Source of the DNA: Maratus speciosus
Lineage: Eukaryota; Arthropoda; Arachnida; Araneae; Salticidae
NCBI GenBank assembly: GCA_963932465.1
Contig: OZ010788.1
Span: forward strand, 200,200,559 to 200,264,558
DNA length: 64,000 bases
Direction: 5' to 3'
Shown here: piece after piece, positions 43,929 through 55,242 of the stretch
Layout: every line of letters starts with the position of its first letter
Numbering within the stretch: position 1 is the stretch's first letter
Program-made: the position numbers and the translations under genes
Notes under the pieces: model-generated
Told to the model about the DNA's origin: nothing
What the model saw: only the letters and a program-made list of their open reading frames with translations
Databases searched by the model: none

Positions 43929-44365
43929 GTTTCGGTCCCGACACTTCGGTCCCGCCATTTCGGTCCCGCCGTTTCGGTACCAAGACATTTCGGTCCCGAG
44001 ACATTTCGGTCCCAAGACATTTCGGTCCCGAGACAATTCGGTCCCAAGACATTTCGGTCCCGAGACATTTTGGTCCCAAGACATTTCGGTCCCGAGACAA
44101 TTCGGTCCCGAGACATTTCGGTCCCGAGACAATTCGGTCCCAAGACATTTCGGTCCCGAGACATTTCGGTCCCGAGACATTTCGGTCCCAAGACATTTCG
44201 GTCCCGAGACATTTCGGTCCCGAGACAATTCGGTCCCGAGACATTTCGGTCCCGAGACATTTCGGTCCCAAGACATTTCGGTCCCGAGACAATTCGGTCC
44301 CAAGACATTTCGATCCCGAGACAATTCAGTCCCAAGGCATTTCGGTCCCGAGATATTTCGGTCCC
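43929..44365. repeat. GC-rich 16-bp minisatellite, copy 1
   Basis: About 27 units of CATTTCGGTCCCGAGA with three recurring variants (GAGACATT, AAGACATT, GAGACAATT). Since 16 is not a multiple of three, all frames read as 16-residue repeats and stay open on both strands, creating several long false ORFs (up to 217 codons). The left edge has shortened units (TTCGGTCCCGACAC, TTCGGTCCCGCCAT) that recur, inverted, at the right edge of 50757-51163. The array is far GC-richer than its surroundings. Confidence 0.97.
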
Positions 44366-44389
44366 TTCTCCAGCAAGCTGAAATTTTGT

Positions 44390-45190
44390 GCACTTGAAAT
44401 AGGTGACAATTTTATAGGGGACATTGTAGAGTTTTTTAAATAAAGGCCTTAAAATTTTAGTAAACAGACACAAATTTCGTATGGTAATCATTTTAAAAAA
44501 CAAGGGGGGGGGGGGATTGACATTTTCTATATTTTAGTGTAGCATAAGTATAAGGGTCTGATAAATTAAGACATTTATAACTCGATCTATAATTATCGCA
44601 AAACACTCATATTTTGTATGGTAAACGTAATCTTTATAAAAGGAGGGACATTATCAAATTTTTTAACTGAACTCCCTAAATTTTAGTATAACTCGAATAT
44701 AAGGACTCGAAAACGCAAACACTTATAACACAGATCAAAATTGTCGCAGCCCACACAAATTTCCTATGATAATCATAATCGTTTTATAAGGCAGGGGGGG
44801 GGGGGGGCTCTGTTGACTTTTTATATATTTTAGTGTATCTTAAGTATAAGGTCCTGATAAATTAAAACATTTATAACTCTCTCTGTAATTATCGTAATCA
44901 CACTCATATTTTGTACGGTAAACGTAATCTTTAAAAAAGGAGGTACATTATAAGATTTTTTAACTGAACCCTTGAAATTTTAGTATAACCGAATATAAGG
45001 GCCCGAAAACAGCAAACACTTATAATTCACAATCAAATTGTAGCACCCCATGCAAATTTTATATGGTAGAAGTAATCGTTTTCAGGAGTGGGGGAAGAGA
45101 GAGTTCTGTGGATTCTTTATAGAAGCTCCTCATATTTTAGTCTATCATAAATATAAAGTCCAGACAATTTAAAAATATTTATTAAGTCGA
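44390..45190. repeat. ~146-bp tandem repeat, five diverged units
   Basis: Landmarks ATTTCGTATGGTAATCAT, ATTTTGTATGGTAAACGT and relatives occur at about 44473, 44612, 44758, 44908 and 45054. Alternate units are more alike, suggesting a dimer of about 295 bp. Units carry TATAACTC, TTTTAGTATAAC and GGGG-rich joins. Confidence 0.85.
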
Positions 45191-45586
45191 GCTTTAATTT
45201 TCATATGCAAATGCCCATGCCAAAATGCACATATTCAATTGTATATAATTTGCACACTATGTGATTAATAATGAAAAAATCTGCAAATATTTTTACAAAT
45301 CTTTATTTTATCCTATTATTTAACGGCGCATCAATTTTAAATGTACTGCATTTTACATATTTTTTAAAAAGGGTGTTCTTAACATGGAATTATGATAAAG
45401 ACACATTATTGTTTAAATTCTGCACCGGAACAGACTAGAACTTTCTATTTTATTTTAATAATTATTTTAATTTACTATTTTTTGAAAAACTATTTAAAAG
45501 TTTGCATTAATCTTTTTACATGTAACAATAATATTACCGCTATTTCTACCGGTGTCGAATGACAAGTTTAAAAATATTTTTAATTT
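45191..45586. other. AT-rich spacer
   Basis: Nothing recognised. Confidence 0.45.
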
Positions 45587-45668
45587 TGAACCACTTCACC
45601 GTTTGCCCCGAGATAACTCGGGGATAAAAGCACTTTTTCCTCATACCTGTCGACGGTGAAGTGGTTTG
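45587..45668. mobile_element. TTAA-type MITE with CCCCGAG palindrome, second copy
   Basis: CCACTTCACCG (45591) and its inverse ending at 45664 flank the palindrome CCCCGAG-ATAA-CTCGGGG (45606-45623), the exact inverse of the one at 12751-12768. The outer tetramers are TGAA and TTTG, that is TTAA with one change on each side. It lies inverted relative to the 12.7-kb copy. Confidence 0.87.
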
Positions 45669-46269
45669 CAACAATTACAAATCCTTTATAATATATTTAA
45701 GACTTTTATATCCTTATTACATTCAAAAACTACAAGCACAATAAACATAAATCAAAATTTTTAAATTTCTATTGTCATAAAATATTCTTTTCGTATTTAA
45801 AATTAATTCTGTATTTCAAATATTTCTTTGTTATTTATTTGACTTATATACTTAGAATTAAAGCAGCCTACATGTTTTAATATGACAAATAAAAAATAAA
45901 AAAGAAAATACAAAAAAATAACATAAAATCTCAAAATAGTAATGTATAGTGAATCACTTTTACGTAAAATTTCATTTTAAATTAAGAAATTTTATAAATA
46001 TATCACAATGAAGAAATTTGGAAATTTAGAAAGCATGTTTGGCTTTTCTTGATATCTATATGTTATTCATTCAAAAGAATATTATACATGTATATATATA
46101 TGTCAAGTGTAGATGTCCTGGCTTGTAGATGTCCATTTGATTATGCTAAATAAAGATCCAGATAGAAGAATTATTCTACTCGCGCTCTCTTTGTTCTAGT
46201 CAGCCGGCGCTTTTTTGTGGCCGCACGGCATTTTTCAACTTTAATGGCTTAAAAAAACCGGGACGACAT
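45669..46269. other. Spacer; possible LTR scrap at its end
   Basis: No gene. 46100-46230 (TAGATGTCCTGGCTTGTAGA, AATAAAGATCC, TCTACTCGCGCTCTC) has the look of a retroelement leader or terminal repeat with a poly-A signal, but no second copy, primer site or ORF is present. Confidence 0.35.
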
Positions 46270-46270
46270 G

Positions 46271-46320
46271 CAGTGGCGTAGCCAGGATTTCGTTTCGGGG
46301 GGGGGGGGGGGGAGGGTCCA
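46271..46320. mobile_element. Solitary transposon end (CAGTGGCGTAGCCAGGA)
   Basis: CAGTGGCGTAGCCAGGATTT followed by a G tract matches a terminal motif I associate with widespread DNA transposons. No inverted partner was found, so the element is truncated or its other end is unrecognisable. Confidence 0.4.
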
Positions 46321-46334
46321 GAATTTTCCCTTCA

Positions 46335-46895
46335 TGTTATATATATAGTAAAACCTGTCAAGATGAAATTGTAAATATTGGTGAAAAATTCCGTTTTACA
46401 CAGGTTTCCGTGTTGTGTATTTGTATAGTATTCTTTTCCGTAGCACTATGGAACATTTATGTTTAAGACAGAACTCGGTTATAGGCAGGTTCCATTTTTA
46501 AAAGTTTTGTGTATTTATATAAATATACTTATTTATATCATATGAATAGAATAAAACTTGTCAAAATAGTAATTGTCTATAACAGAATCCTGTCTTTAAC
46601 GTAAGCGTTACATGGTTTTAATATGACTTGCGATACAATTAAATTTGCTGAAAACCTGTCTGAAAAGGGGATTTTCACCCTTCTTTAGTGAAGCATGGTG
46701 AAACCTGTGAAAGCGGAATCTTTCTATAACGGAATCCTGTCTCAAACGGAAGAGTTTCAGAATCCCTGTGAAACGAACAATAGATCTTATTGAGGCAGTG
46801 TATCTTAAAAGTATAATTAATTACACTTCTTTACATGGAAGCCTGTCTAAAATGGAGCTTTTTACCAGTGCTTGGAATCTTGTCTTGACTGTGTA
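46335..46895. repeat. Degenerate repeats with AACCTGTCT / AACGGAA words
   Basis: About ten loosely spaced words such as AAAACCTGT, ATCCTGTCTTTAACG, ATCCTGTCTCAAACGGAAG and AGCCTGTCTAAAATGG recur every 30-100 bp. This looks like an old tandem repeat with most of its register lost. Confidence 0.55.
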
Positions 46896-47105
46896 TATAT
46901 GATAGAAGTATTTCGAGTAACTTTAAGAATTTAGGTATATCCTTATTTAATTTCTTAATTTAAAAAAAAAGCATGGATAAAAAAATATAAGGCCAATCTC
47001 TATAACTGCAACTAATAATACATTCAAGTTACATTAATATTTACCAGTGAAAAAGATTCACTTATGATGTAAAAAGCTGAGCGCATACTGAAGAGTTAAA
47101 TTTAA

Positions 47106-47316
47106 TTAACCCATTCGCTGTCATTCACGAGTATACTCGTGGCTTTAATTTATTGATTACTTTGTCACCACTATTTTAGAATAAAAAAAAAGCCTCATTT
47201 ATTGGCAGAAATTTCGCTGTATTAGTAAAGCGAAATTTATCTTTCTGAATTTGTGCTGGCAAACGACCTTCAACAAAAAATTCGAAAATTCTTAGTTTTG
47301 GCAGCGAATGGGTTAA
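47106..47316. mobile_element. TTAA MITE with ACGAGTATACTCGT palindrome
   Basis: 211 bp. Ends TTAACCCATTCGCTG are perfectly inverted for 15 bp. A perfect 14-bp palindrome ACGAGTATACTCGT occupies 47127-47140, 17 bp inside the left TTAA only. Same family as 923-1146, opposite orientation. A 94-codon frame starting at 47253 is fortuitous. Confidence 0.93.
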
Positions 47317-47759
47317 ATCAAGTTTCATATTACATAACATTTGCCTACAATAAAGTTAGGGCCAAGTGGTTAAGTATAAAACAGCAATTTTCATGTTTAA
47401 TTTCTTGCCATTCAATTAAGAATTTGTGCTGTAATACATATTGGATAATGATTTCACATAAGTGTCAATCGCATGAGCCGTTCATGCGATCCGCCGCGCT
47501 CCCCATGGAAATTTTTGAGGTAACCCAGATAGCATGAACATTAGCAGAAATTTTGATTTTTTCTGATATTATCTTGCCGTGACAAATTTGAATTGAGAAA
47601 CTCGCAGCAAATCTCCCGCAAGGTATACCATCACCCACTTGCATGAGTAAGTTTGTTGTGAAACTGATGGCAAGACGTCTTTAATTCACGAAAGTGATGA
47701 AAGCAAAAAATCTCTCTGTTGAGAGACTCAACAACAATGAGAATCAGCACATACGCAGA
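47317..47759. other. Spacer, no gene recognised
   Basis: Slightly richer composition at 47460-47720 with no repeat partner in the window. A direct duplication of GCAGAAATTTTATTCGGTA lies at about 47764-47803. Confidence 0.4.
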
Positions 47760-47976
47760 AATTGCAGAAATTTTATTCGGTATTGCAGAAATTTTATTCG
47801 GTAGGCACTGTTTTTTCTAAACGCTATACTTATTAAATACCAAAAAATGCTCGAAATGAAAAGTACAAATATTACCTAAACTTGTTTATGGTGATAAAAC
47901 CTATGCATGTGCCTTCTGACGGCGCTTTCGCATCAATAGACCTGTTCAGGTCTATTGACCCCTTCGAAGGGGTTAA
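47760..47976. mobile_element. Left-truncated TTAA MITE with long palindrome
   Basis: The right end, inverted, reads TTAACCCCTTCGAAGGGG. Next to it is a palindrome with 11-bp arms, CAATAGACCTG and CAGGTCTATTG, at 47934-47957, 15 bp from the terminal TTAA. GAAATTTTATTCGGTA links it to the 38220-38425 element. The left terminus is missing. Confidence 0.72.
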
Positions 47977-49079
47977 ACTTATAGTTTGATATGGAAAGAT
48001 TACTACTTTGCAGTAAGTTTGCAGTATTTTTGATTACTTGTTTGCCGTTAGTTTGCAATAAATTTGATACAGCATGAATTTAACTTGCACGACAAGTTGA
48101 AAACACTCATAGTTATATTGTCAAGTAAAAAAAAATTCAAAAATTAAATTGTTTTTATTAAACATATTTATTAATTCAAAATTATTTTAATTATTAATTG
48201 TTTAGATAACTAATTTATCAATTGCTTGTTTAAAAACTATTACATGAACTATATAATAGTTTTTATAGGGTAAATGCAAATATATATTTTTTTAATTTTC
48301 GGTTATTATAACGTTATTAACTTCATTAGGATGTATAAAAGTGATAAGGGTTCTGAAGATAAACATGTTGTTTATTCATTTATTAGTTAGCTTATAATAT
48401 TATTTTTTCTCTTTAATTATAATTAATTAATAATTTCTTACTTTTTGCGAATTGTAAATTATAACTGTACTTAAAAAATTAAAATCTGCATAATATCACC
48501 TAACACTGTTAAGAGGTATTTTTACGTATTTGTACAATGTTGCATTATTATTATTATTATTATTATTATGTTTAATTAATTAATTAATTATTACTTAGAC
48601 TTTATGTTTTTGGCTGATTTTTCAAAAAATTCCTATATTATTTTTTGGAAATTATAAATTAAAACTTTTGAATAAAAACTTTAAGTGCTATTAATAATTG
48701 CTACTAATAATTGCTATTAATTAATTCTAAAAAAAGTTAGGAATTTTAGTATAAAAATTAAATTAATATTTTATTAAATATATTTTTTATTTAATGTATC
48801 CTTAATTTATTAAATTAATAACATTATTAATATACATTACATTTTTTACTTTAAAATAAACTCAATACATAATACATTTTATAATCAATTTATCATATAG
48901 TAGTTATAAACTGAAATTTATCGTTTACATGTTTATTTATTTTATATTTAAAGTCACCGAAATTTAAAACTATTAATATAATTAATAATAAAACTAAAAT
49001 AAAAAATTATTAATTTTTTTTTCTGGGAAAGTGTGAGGAAAAGGGTAATATTAAAAATCAATAAATAAACGACAAATAC
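47977..49079. other. Extremely AT-rich spacer with microsatellites
   Basis: No gene. (ATT)n at 48544-48569 and (TTAA)n at about 48572-48590. Confidence 0.6.
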
Positions 49080-49841
49080 AAACAAGTTGGAAATTGCTCG
49101 TCAAACGTGGCAAATGAGGTGCGTTCGTACTATAACTAGTTTTATAATTATTTTTTGCACCCCATATTGTACTGAATGTATATTTTTTTTTTTTTTGCAC
49201 TTCATGAGTGCATAGCCTGTGACATCATTAAAATGCACTTGCAATAATTTTTTCCCATTCCCCGTAATGTAACGCAAAACTTTTGACTGTCTCTGTAATT
49301 AAACTATACACCGATTTTCATAAAATTTCAAATGGCTCGACAAAATTTTGTAACAATTATATATTTAATATTTCAGACCACTCGGAAGGCTGTAACATCA
49401 TTAAAATGCACTTGCAATAATTTTTTCCCATTGGCCGTAATGTAACGGAAATTTTTTTACTGTCCCTGTAATTAAATTATACATCCGATTTTCATAAAAT
49501 TTGAAATGGCTCGACAAAATTTTGCAACAATTATATATTTAAAATTTCAGACCATTCGGAAGGCTGTAACATCATTAAAATGCACTTGCAATAATTTTTC
49601 CTATTGGCCGCAATGTAAAGAAAAACTTTTGACAGTCCCTGTAATTAAACTATGCATCCGATATCCATAAAATTTGAAATGGCTCGACAAAGTTATGCAA
49701 CAATCATATATTTAAAATTTCAGACCATTCGGTTGGGTTGTTTTTGCTCTGTTATATGCGGACAGACAGACGGGCAGACGGACGGACTGAACGACGACTA
49801 TAGGTGCTACGTATTTATATAATTACGAACGCACCTAAAAA
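49080..49841 (+). mobile_element. Helentron-like element, subfamily A, three 173-bp units
   Basis: Head AACAAGTTGGAAATTGCTCG, CAAACGTGGCAAATG, then AGGTGCGTTCGTA. Tail TAGGTGCTACG, TACGAACGCACCT, AAAAA. AGGTGCGTTCGTA and TACGAACGCACCT form subterminal inverted repeats, and TAGGTGC...GCACCTA makes a terminal hairpin. Three 173-174-bp units (ACATCATTAAAATGCACTTG at 49222, 49395, 49569) fill the middle. These are features of Helentron-associated non-autonomous elements. No ORF. Confidence 0.9.
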
Positions 49842-50522
49842 CCTTAGTTTTGTCAGTTAAAAATTGAAAATAAAATTAATTAAAATAATACTTACACTAT
49901 TACATAAAATAAAAAAATAATTATCTTGTTACAAAGAAATAGGCCCAGTTTCAATAAAATTAGTTCACAAAAATCGTCTGCAATGGGTGAGAAGACTGTT
50001 AAAAATGCAACCAATAATTATTTTTAAAAAAATGAAGCGGTGGGTGGAGTTTTCTGACAACGAAATATTTTTCCTGGCACACCTAATTACCAAATCACTA
50101 TTGTTTTTCCAATGTTTATAATGGTAAAGTAACTTATGAAAACAAAATTATAACTTTGTATTATAAAAGTAATAAGAAAAATGAAATATTTTTGCTTCAA
50201 TAAATATATCTCATTTCTGAATTATTAAAGGAGAGGATGTAGAAGAATGATTTGAGGAAATATTTACCTACAATAGCTTATAAGTGTCCAATTGAATTAT
50301 TGAAGACATTTATTATTAATCTAATTGTAAGAAGGAGAAAAAATAAGAACAGTTTTTTAAATTATTTAATTAATGATGATAATTTAAAGGTTCTAAAAAA
50401 AGTATGAAAACAACCAAAAAATCATCTATGGCAGTTTATAGTACATATAAAATACCTAATATTAATAACAAATAATAAAGCTTAAAAAATCCATTTTGTT
50501 AAATAATAATAATAATAAAAAG
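49842..50522. other. AT-rich spacer, nothing recognised
   Basis: No gene or bounded repeat. Confidence 0.45.
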
Positions 50523-50756
50523 ACAATGTCCCCTGTAAAATTATATCACATTGTTCAATCAAACAAATTTTCAGCTCGCTGTGATTTCATTATCACTAGT
50601 TATAAAAGTTTAAATTTATCGGACTGTTATATTCAGCTTTTTTTTTAATTTGGGGGGCGGGGGGTGTTAAAAAAATTTAAAAAGGTCCCAAATAATGTTT
50701 AAATTACAGCGTTTGGCGGCCCACGACAATTAGAATACGAGTTATAAGGTGGTGGG

Positions 50757-51163
50757 CACCGAAATGACAAGGGACCGAAATGGCTAAGGACCGAAATGGC
50801 CAGGGACCAAAATGGCTGGGGACCGAAATGGCCAGGGACCGAAATGTCTCGGGACCGAAATGGCCAGGGACCGAAATGTCTCAGGACCGAAATGGCCAGG
50901 GACCGAAATGTCTCGGGACCGAAATGGCCAGGGACCGAAATGTCTCGGGACCGAAATGGCCAGGGACCGAAATGTCTCCGGACCGAAATGGCCAGGGACC
51001 GAAATGTCTCGGGACCGAAATAGCCAGGGACCGAAATGTCTCAGGACCGAAATGGCCAGGGACCGAAATGTCTCGGGACCGAAATGGCCAGGGACCGAAA
51101 TGTCTCGGGACCGAAACGGCGGGACCGAAATGGCGGGACCGAAGTGTCGGGACCGAAATGTCG
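50757..51163. repeat. GC-rich 16-bp minisatellite, copy 2 (inverted)
   Basis: Units of GGGACCGAAATGTCTC alternate with GGGACCGAAATGGCCA, giving a 32-bp higher-order unit. This is the inverse of the 43929-44365 repeat with a different dominant variant. The right edge ends in shortened units (CGGGACCGAAATGG, CGGGACCGAAGTGT) and then GACGCATTA, as the left edge of copy 1 does in inverse. The left flank at 50523-50580 (ACAATGTCCCCTGTAAAATT, TTTTCAGCTCGCTG) matches copy 1's right flank in inverse. All long frames are artefacts. Confidence 0.97.
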
Positions 51164-51534
51164 TGTACCCGACGCATTATACGAAGAAAGTATCTCAGAT
51201 TTTTTTCATTATTTTTCGCGTGTTATAAACCTTTCAGAGAATCATATATAATTTTTTCGAAACAAAATAAAAAATCATGCATTTAAGTGGTTAAGCTTAA
51301 CAAACCCTTAAACAAAAAAGCATTAGGTTGTTTATTTGAAACGAAATTATAAAGTTTGTTTAACTATTTCAAAATAATTTGATACTATATTTGTTGCTGC
51401 TTGTGTGAAAAACGTTCAGGACTTTTTGGTTACAATGAGGCTGGTACTGTAAAAGAGAGAGTGGTTAAAAATAGCTTTCTGCTGAAATGTGTTGTTGAAG
51501 TCCGAAAATAAATTTTTATGTTTGTTTTTTTCAC
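51164..51534. other. Spacer
   Basis: No gene. An isolated end-like word ATGCATTTAAGTGGTTAA (51278-51295) resembles the termini of the 18707 and 43583 MITEs but lacks a partner. Confidence 0.45.
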
Positions 51535-52380
51535 TCAGGGGCTGTGCATATATAACGTTATCATTTTAGGGGGGAGGGGGGGGGAGGGGGGGGTCTGTCA
51601 CATGATATCGTAAGATATCTCTAGAGGGAGGGGGAGCAGTTGTCTTATGATATCGTTATTTTTTTTGATCAAACCAAAATTTCCTTTTTTTATTTGTAAC
51701 TTTGTCTTTACATCAAAATAGTTTGTTTTTAGTCTTATAAATTTTTATGAAAATGCAAAGATATTATTAAAATCATTAAATGATTATAAAATTATTTAAT
51801 TCAAAAATTATAGACTACTCCAACGTTTGTCATTCCAATTCTTCTGTCATATGTGCACGCATATATATAATATACTTTTCGAGAAAACATATGCGAAGTA
51901 TGTTTGAAATAATACTTGTGTTTACTAGTAAAGAAAAGAGAAAGACTATTGTCCATCTGTTTTGTTGATAAGAAGCTCTGTCTGCTGCCCCCCTCCCCCC
52001 GTGCAGCTGCAAGTGCAAAAAAACCTTATCACTGTTGAATGCATAATGCAACAAAAATATATTATTAAATTCTTTTAAATAGTAACTATTTCTTTTAAGT
52101 GTTGTTTGATATAAAGCTATTTGAAAGGGAAATTTTATTAAGCTAAAGGGAAATTTTATTGACTTCACTTGAAGCAATTAAGTATGCGAAAAATAAATAT
52201 AATCATATTTATATATCACTCCAAACAAAAGGGGAAAAAAAAAAGAATCTTTAGACATTGATAACGATATTATTACGGGGGGGGGGGGGGGGCGACGAAT
52301 AATAACGTATGATATCGAAAGGGGGGGGGGGTGCAAAATTACCAAACAGTTGATAACGTTATATAAGTATAGCCCCTCAG
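51535..52380. mobile_element. 846-bp element with AGGGGC...ATAACGTTATCA ends
   Basis: The left end AGGGGCTGTGCATATATAAC continues GTTATCA. The right end, inverted, reads AGGGGCTATACTTATATAAC then GTTATCA, about 30 bp of inverted repeat. Directly inside each end are long G tracts and GATATCG words (51603-51660; 52300-52330). No ORF with a motif and no clear target duplication. Confidence 0.78.
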
Positions 52381-53598
52381 CAACAAAAAATAGGAATTTA
52401 TCTTGGATAAAATATAAGAATTTCTCAAAATACTATTTCTGTTTTATTATTAATAAAACTTAAAAAAAAAAAGCAAATAATATCCAGATTTTTCTGCAGA
52501 TAATCAAAATTTTGTTGCCGACCAGTGGTTGACCACCACTAATCTTTCTTAAAAATTTACTGATCTAAGATACGTAGAAAGAAATTTGTTTGCCTTATCA
52601 TACTTTACAATTTACTTTTCTAAGCATTCATTGCGAAACCTAAAGTAATTAGAAAAAATATATAAATAAATAAATACCGTATAACGCGCTCAGCCGCATA
52701 AGGCGCAGAATTGATTTGAGACCGTATTTTCCATTTTAAGCTATATTCGCCGTAGGAAACAACATGCATTTCGATCCTGTGGCAAGTAAATAATGGTGGC
52801 TGAAAACTTGCTATACTAATGATGACGGCTACAAACTTTTATACTAATTAATTATGACGGCTGCAAACTTTTGTCTACTAATAAATTAGTATAACTGTTG
52901 CTAGAGTCAAAACCCTTAAATAGCGGATCGTGTGATCTCTTTAAGTGGTATCTTTGCTATGGAATCTAGAGAGAGAAAGTTGTTATTGCTCAAAGCTTAT
53001 CGTCACCATTGCATATATATCCTTGGCCATAGAAAAGTGAAATTTTTATTATTTTATTTGTTAGAGTATGGAGCAATCTTTGTAAATACAGTCTATAGGT
53101 ATCAGGGACGGAACCGTATAAAAATTTAAATTTCGTAATAAAAAAAAATAGCTATTTTGATGTAAAGGGCTTTTGGCATGATATAGAAGAACAACGTCTG
53201 AAACATTTTTGGAACTGGAACCTTAAATATAACCTACCGATGTAGGAATCAGTTATTGGATAAGATAAGAAGAGATAACCTGTATATTAAAGCTTTAAAA
53301 TTGCGGCTCATAAAAGATTAAGTTAAATTTCCCAATTTTGGTTTACTGTCGCACCAGATAATTGATTATCATTTGATATTGCTTCTTTCATTTAGAACTT
53401 CGGTATCGGTCGAAATAATTTTATAACTTTTTCCATAACACATGGCAAAATATTATTCTACGATTTGTTCGTCAAAATATCTACTAGAGGACGAACAGAA
53501 ATTAGAATTTGATAATAATTCTGATGTTTCATTCATGCTACATCTAATCGTCAAAGTCGATGCCTGGTATTTTTTTTATGTCGCTTTTTTGTGGTTTA
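52381..53598. other. Spacer with a solitary repeat end
   Basis: No gene. ACCGTATAACGCGCTCAGCC at about 52676-52695 with GCATAAGGCGC looks like a transposon terminus without a partner. Short frames (52932, 53442) have no motif. Confidence 0.4.
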
Positions 53599-53815
53599 TT
53601 AACCCATTAATGCCTAAGTTTCTTTTACGCATGTTTAATACCTAGGTACCAGTTGACACCAGTTTTCCCATATTGTAAGTTTAGCTTATTTGATCTCTCA
53701 AAGTTTGATATTAAGTAATACGGAAATATCCTTATTAAAATACTGGTTTCCATATTTAAAATTTTCGTATTACCTAAATGGCAGATTTTCGTACCAACCG
53801 GCATTAATGGGTTAA
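53599..53815. mobile_element. TTAA MITE, TTAACCCATTAATGCC ends
   Basis: 217 bp with perfectly inverted 16-bp ends TTAACCCATTAATGCC. Unlike its relatives it has no clear subterminal palindrome at the usual offset; the nearest is ACCTAGGT at 53640-53647. Confidence 0.9.
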
Positions 53816-54452
53816 GTAAGTAGTATAATGGCATCGTGAAGCATGCTGACGCCTGTGCAGCATATACTTTTGCCTCCATTTCAGTGTCGGGGATTCTTAA
53901 TATCATATCTAAATCGTTATTAAAATCTTGGGATTTAAGTAAGGTGACTAAAATGATACGTTTGCTAGAAACCTTTTCTCCTTTACTAAATAAGGTCAGT
54001 CCGCCTAAATGTGATAACCCCTAAATGCGACAATGTTCCTTTACATAAAATCTTAATGCAAGAATCGTAAATAAATGTTATATAATGAAGCATACAAACT
54101 TCAGAAACAAAACCCGAAACATTTTTTTGCATGTAAAACGGTTTTTTAAAAAGAAATTTCCAATCAAATACACATCGTTCATTTTACATCGCCCCCCTGT
54201 TTCGTAAATGCGACGAAAATTCCCGAAAGTGGCTCATGGTTTTTATTTTTTAAATTTGAAGATCAAATAACCTTATAAATGTCAAGAGCTACGTTGTCCG
54301 TTTCAGTTATCTGACCAGTTAAACCAAAGAATAGGCGACCAGTTTCCGGTTTAGAATCTGAAGTGGACTACGCATTTAGGAGAGTTTGTTTTCAGCCTGT
54401 GCCTTAATACCGACATACATATTGTTGCAAATGCGGCGAAACGTTTAGAAGA

Positions 54453-54765
54453 TTAACCTTTAACTGATGTTACCGGTTTCACAGACCGGTGCTTTTTTCA
54501 ATTTTCATAGTTTAACTTGGAAATTTCAGTTTATCTACAAACACTACTGAAATTTTGTTTCGTTTGGAACTTTAGTACTAACACCAGAGACTTTTGAATA
54601 GGTGAATTTTAATTATACCACTCCTGTACAAAAAGTTTAGTACAAAAATAACATCCTATGAGTTAATCGCGACTTTTATTCATCTTTCGATGGAGCGGTC
54701 TCACAAACCGCTTCACACTAGTTATGTGACAATTTCTGTGACGAGTGTGTTCAGTTAAAGGTTAA
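54453..54765. mobile_element. 313-bp TTAA MITE, TTAACCTTTAACTGA ends
   Basis: Ends perfectly inverted over 15 bp. Hairpin ACCGGT-TTCACAG-ACCGGT (54472-54490) lies 15 bp inside the left TTAA. A second hairpin GCGGT...ACCGC (54695-54711) lies farther from the right end. Same family as 55243-55547, opposite orientation. Confidence 0.92.
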
Positions 54766-55242
54766 CGAAGAAGTTTATATGGGATGTTTTATATATTGTG
54801 TTAAAATGATAGTTAAATCAAATTTTATATTTAATTAAGCTGTGTTGAGTCATAATCCTCCATTAATGTTTTCCTTTAACCAGGAGTGTAAATATGTGTT
54901 TAAGACGATCAAAAAAGAAAAATACGCTTCTTTAAAATTTTTAATTAAAAAAAGGTGTAAGAAACGCAGTGTCTATTCCAGTAACAGAATATAGACATAT
55001 GATTAAGGAATTTGCAATAATTTTACATAATAAAAATTCTGGAAAATCTTGTGTAGATTGAAAACAATTTATGTTTATTTTAATGTGATTAAGTAAGTTA
55101 ATTTTACCAACATTATACCATTCGGTAGCTTAAATGCTGTCTCCGATTAAAACGTGATGCAATTGAGTTATTCCTTGGTTTAGGAGTCCTAATTTTTGTT
55201 AGGACTTTCATAAAATCTGATATTTTAATTCTGTTTTCATTT

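Noticed and set aside
43929..44365. CRISPR-like array
   Set aside because: No distinct repeat/spacer structure: contiguous 16-bp units with small variants, in eukaryotic-style DNA.
43850..44503. 217-, 180-, 170-, 125- and 103-codon frames with GPKCLGTEMSRDR-type repeats
   Set aside because: They are translations of a 16-bp minisatellite in several phases and both strands. No start context, composition or flanking exon supports a protein.
46100..46230. A solo LTR with AATAAA
   Set aside because: Suggestive composition only; no second copy or defined ends in the window.
50780..51286. 168- and 138-codon frames of the second minisatellite
   Set aside because: Same artefact as at 43.9 kb.
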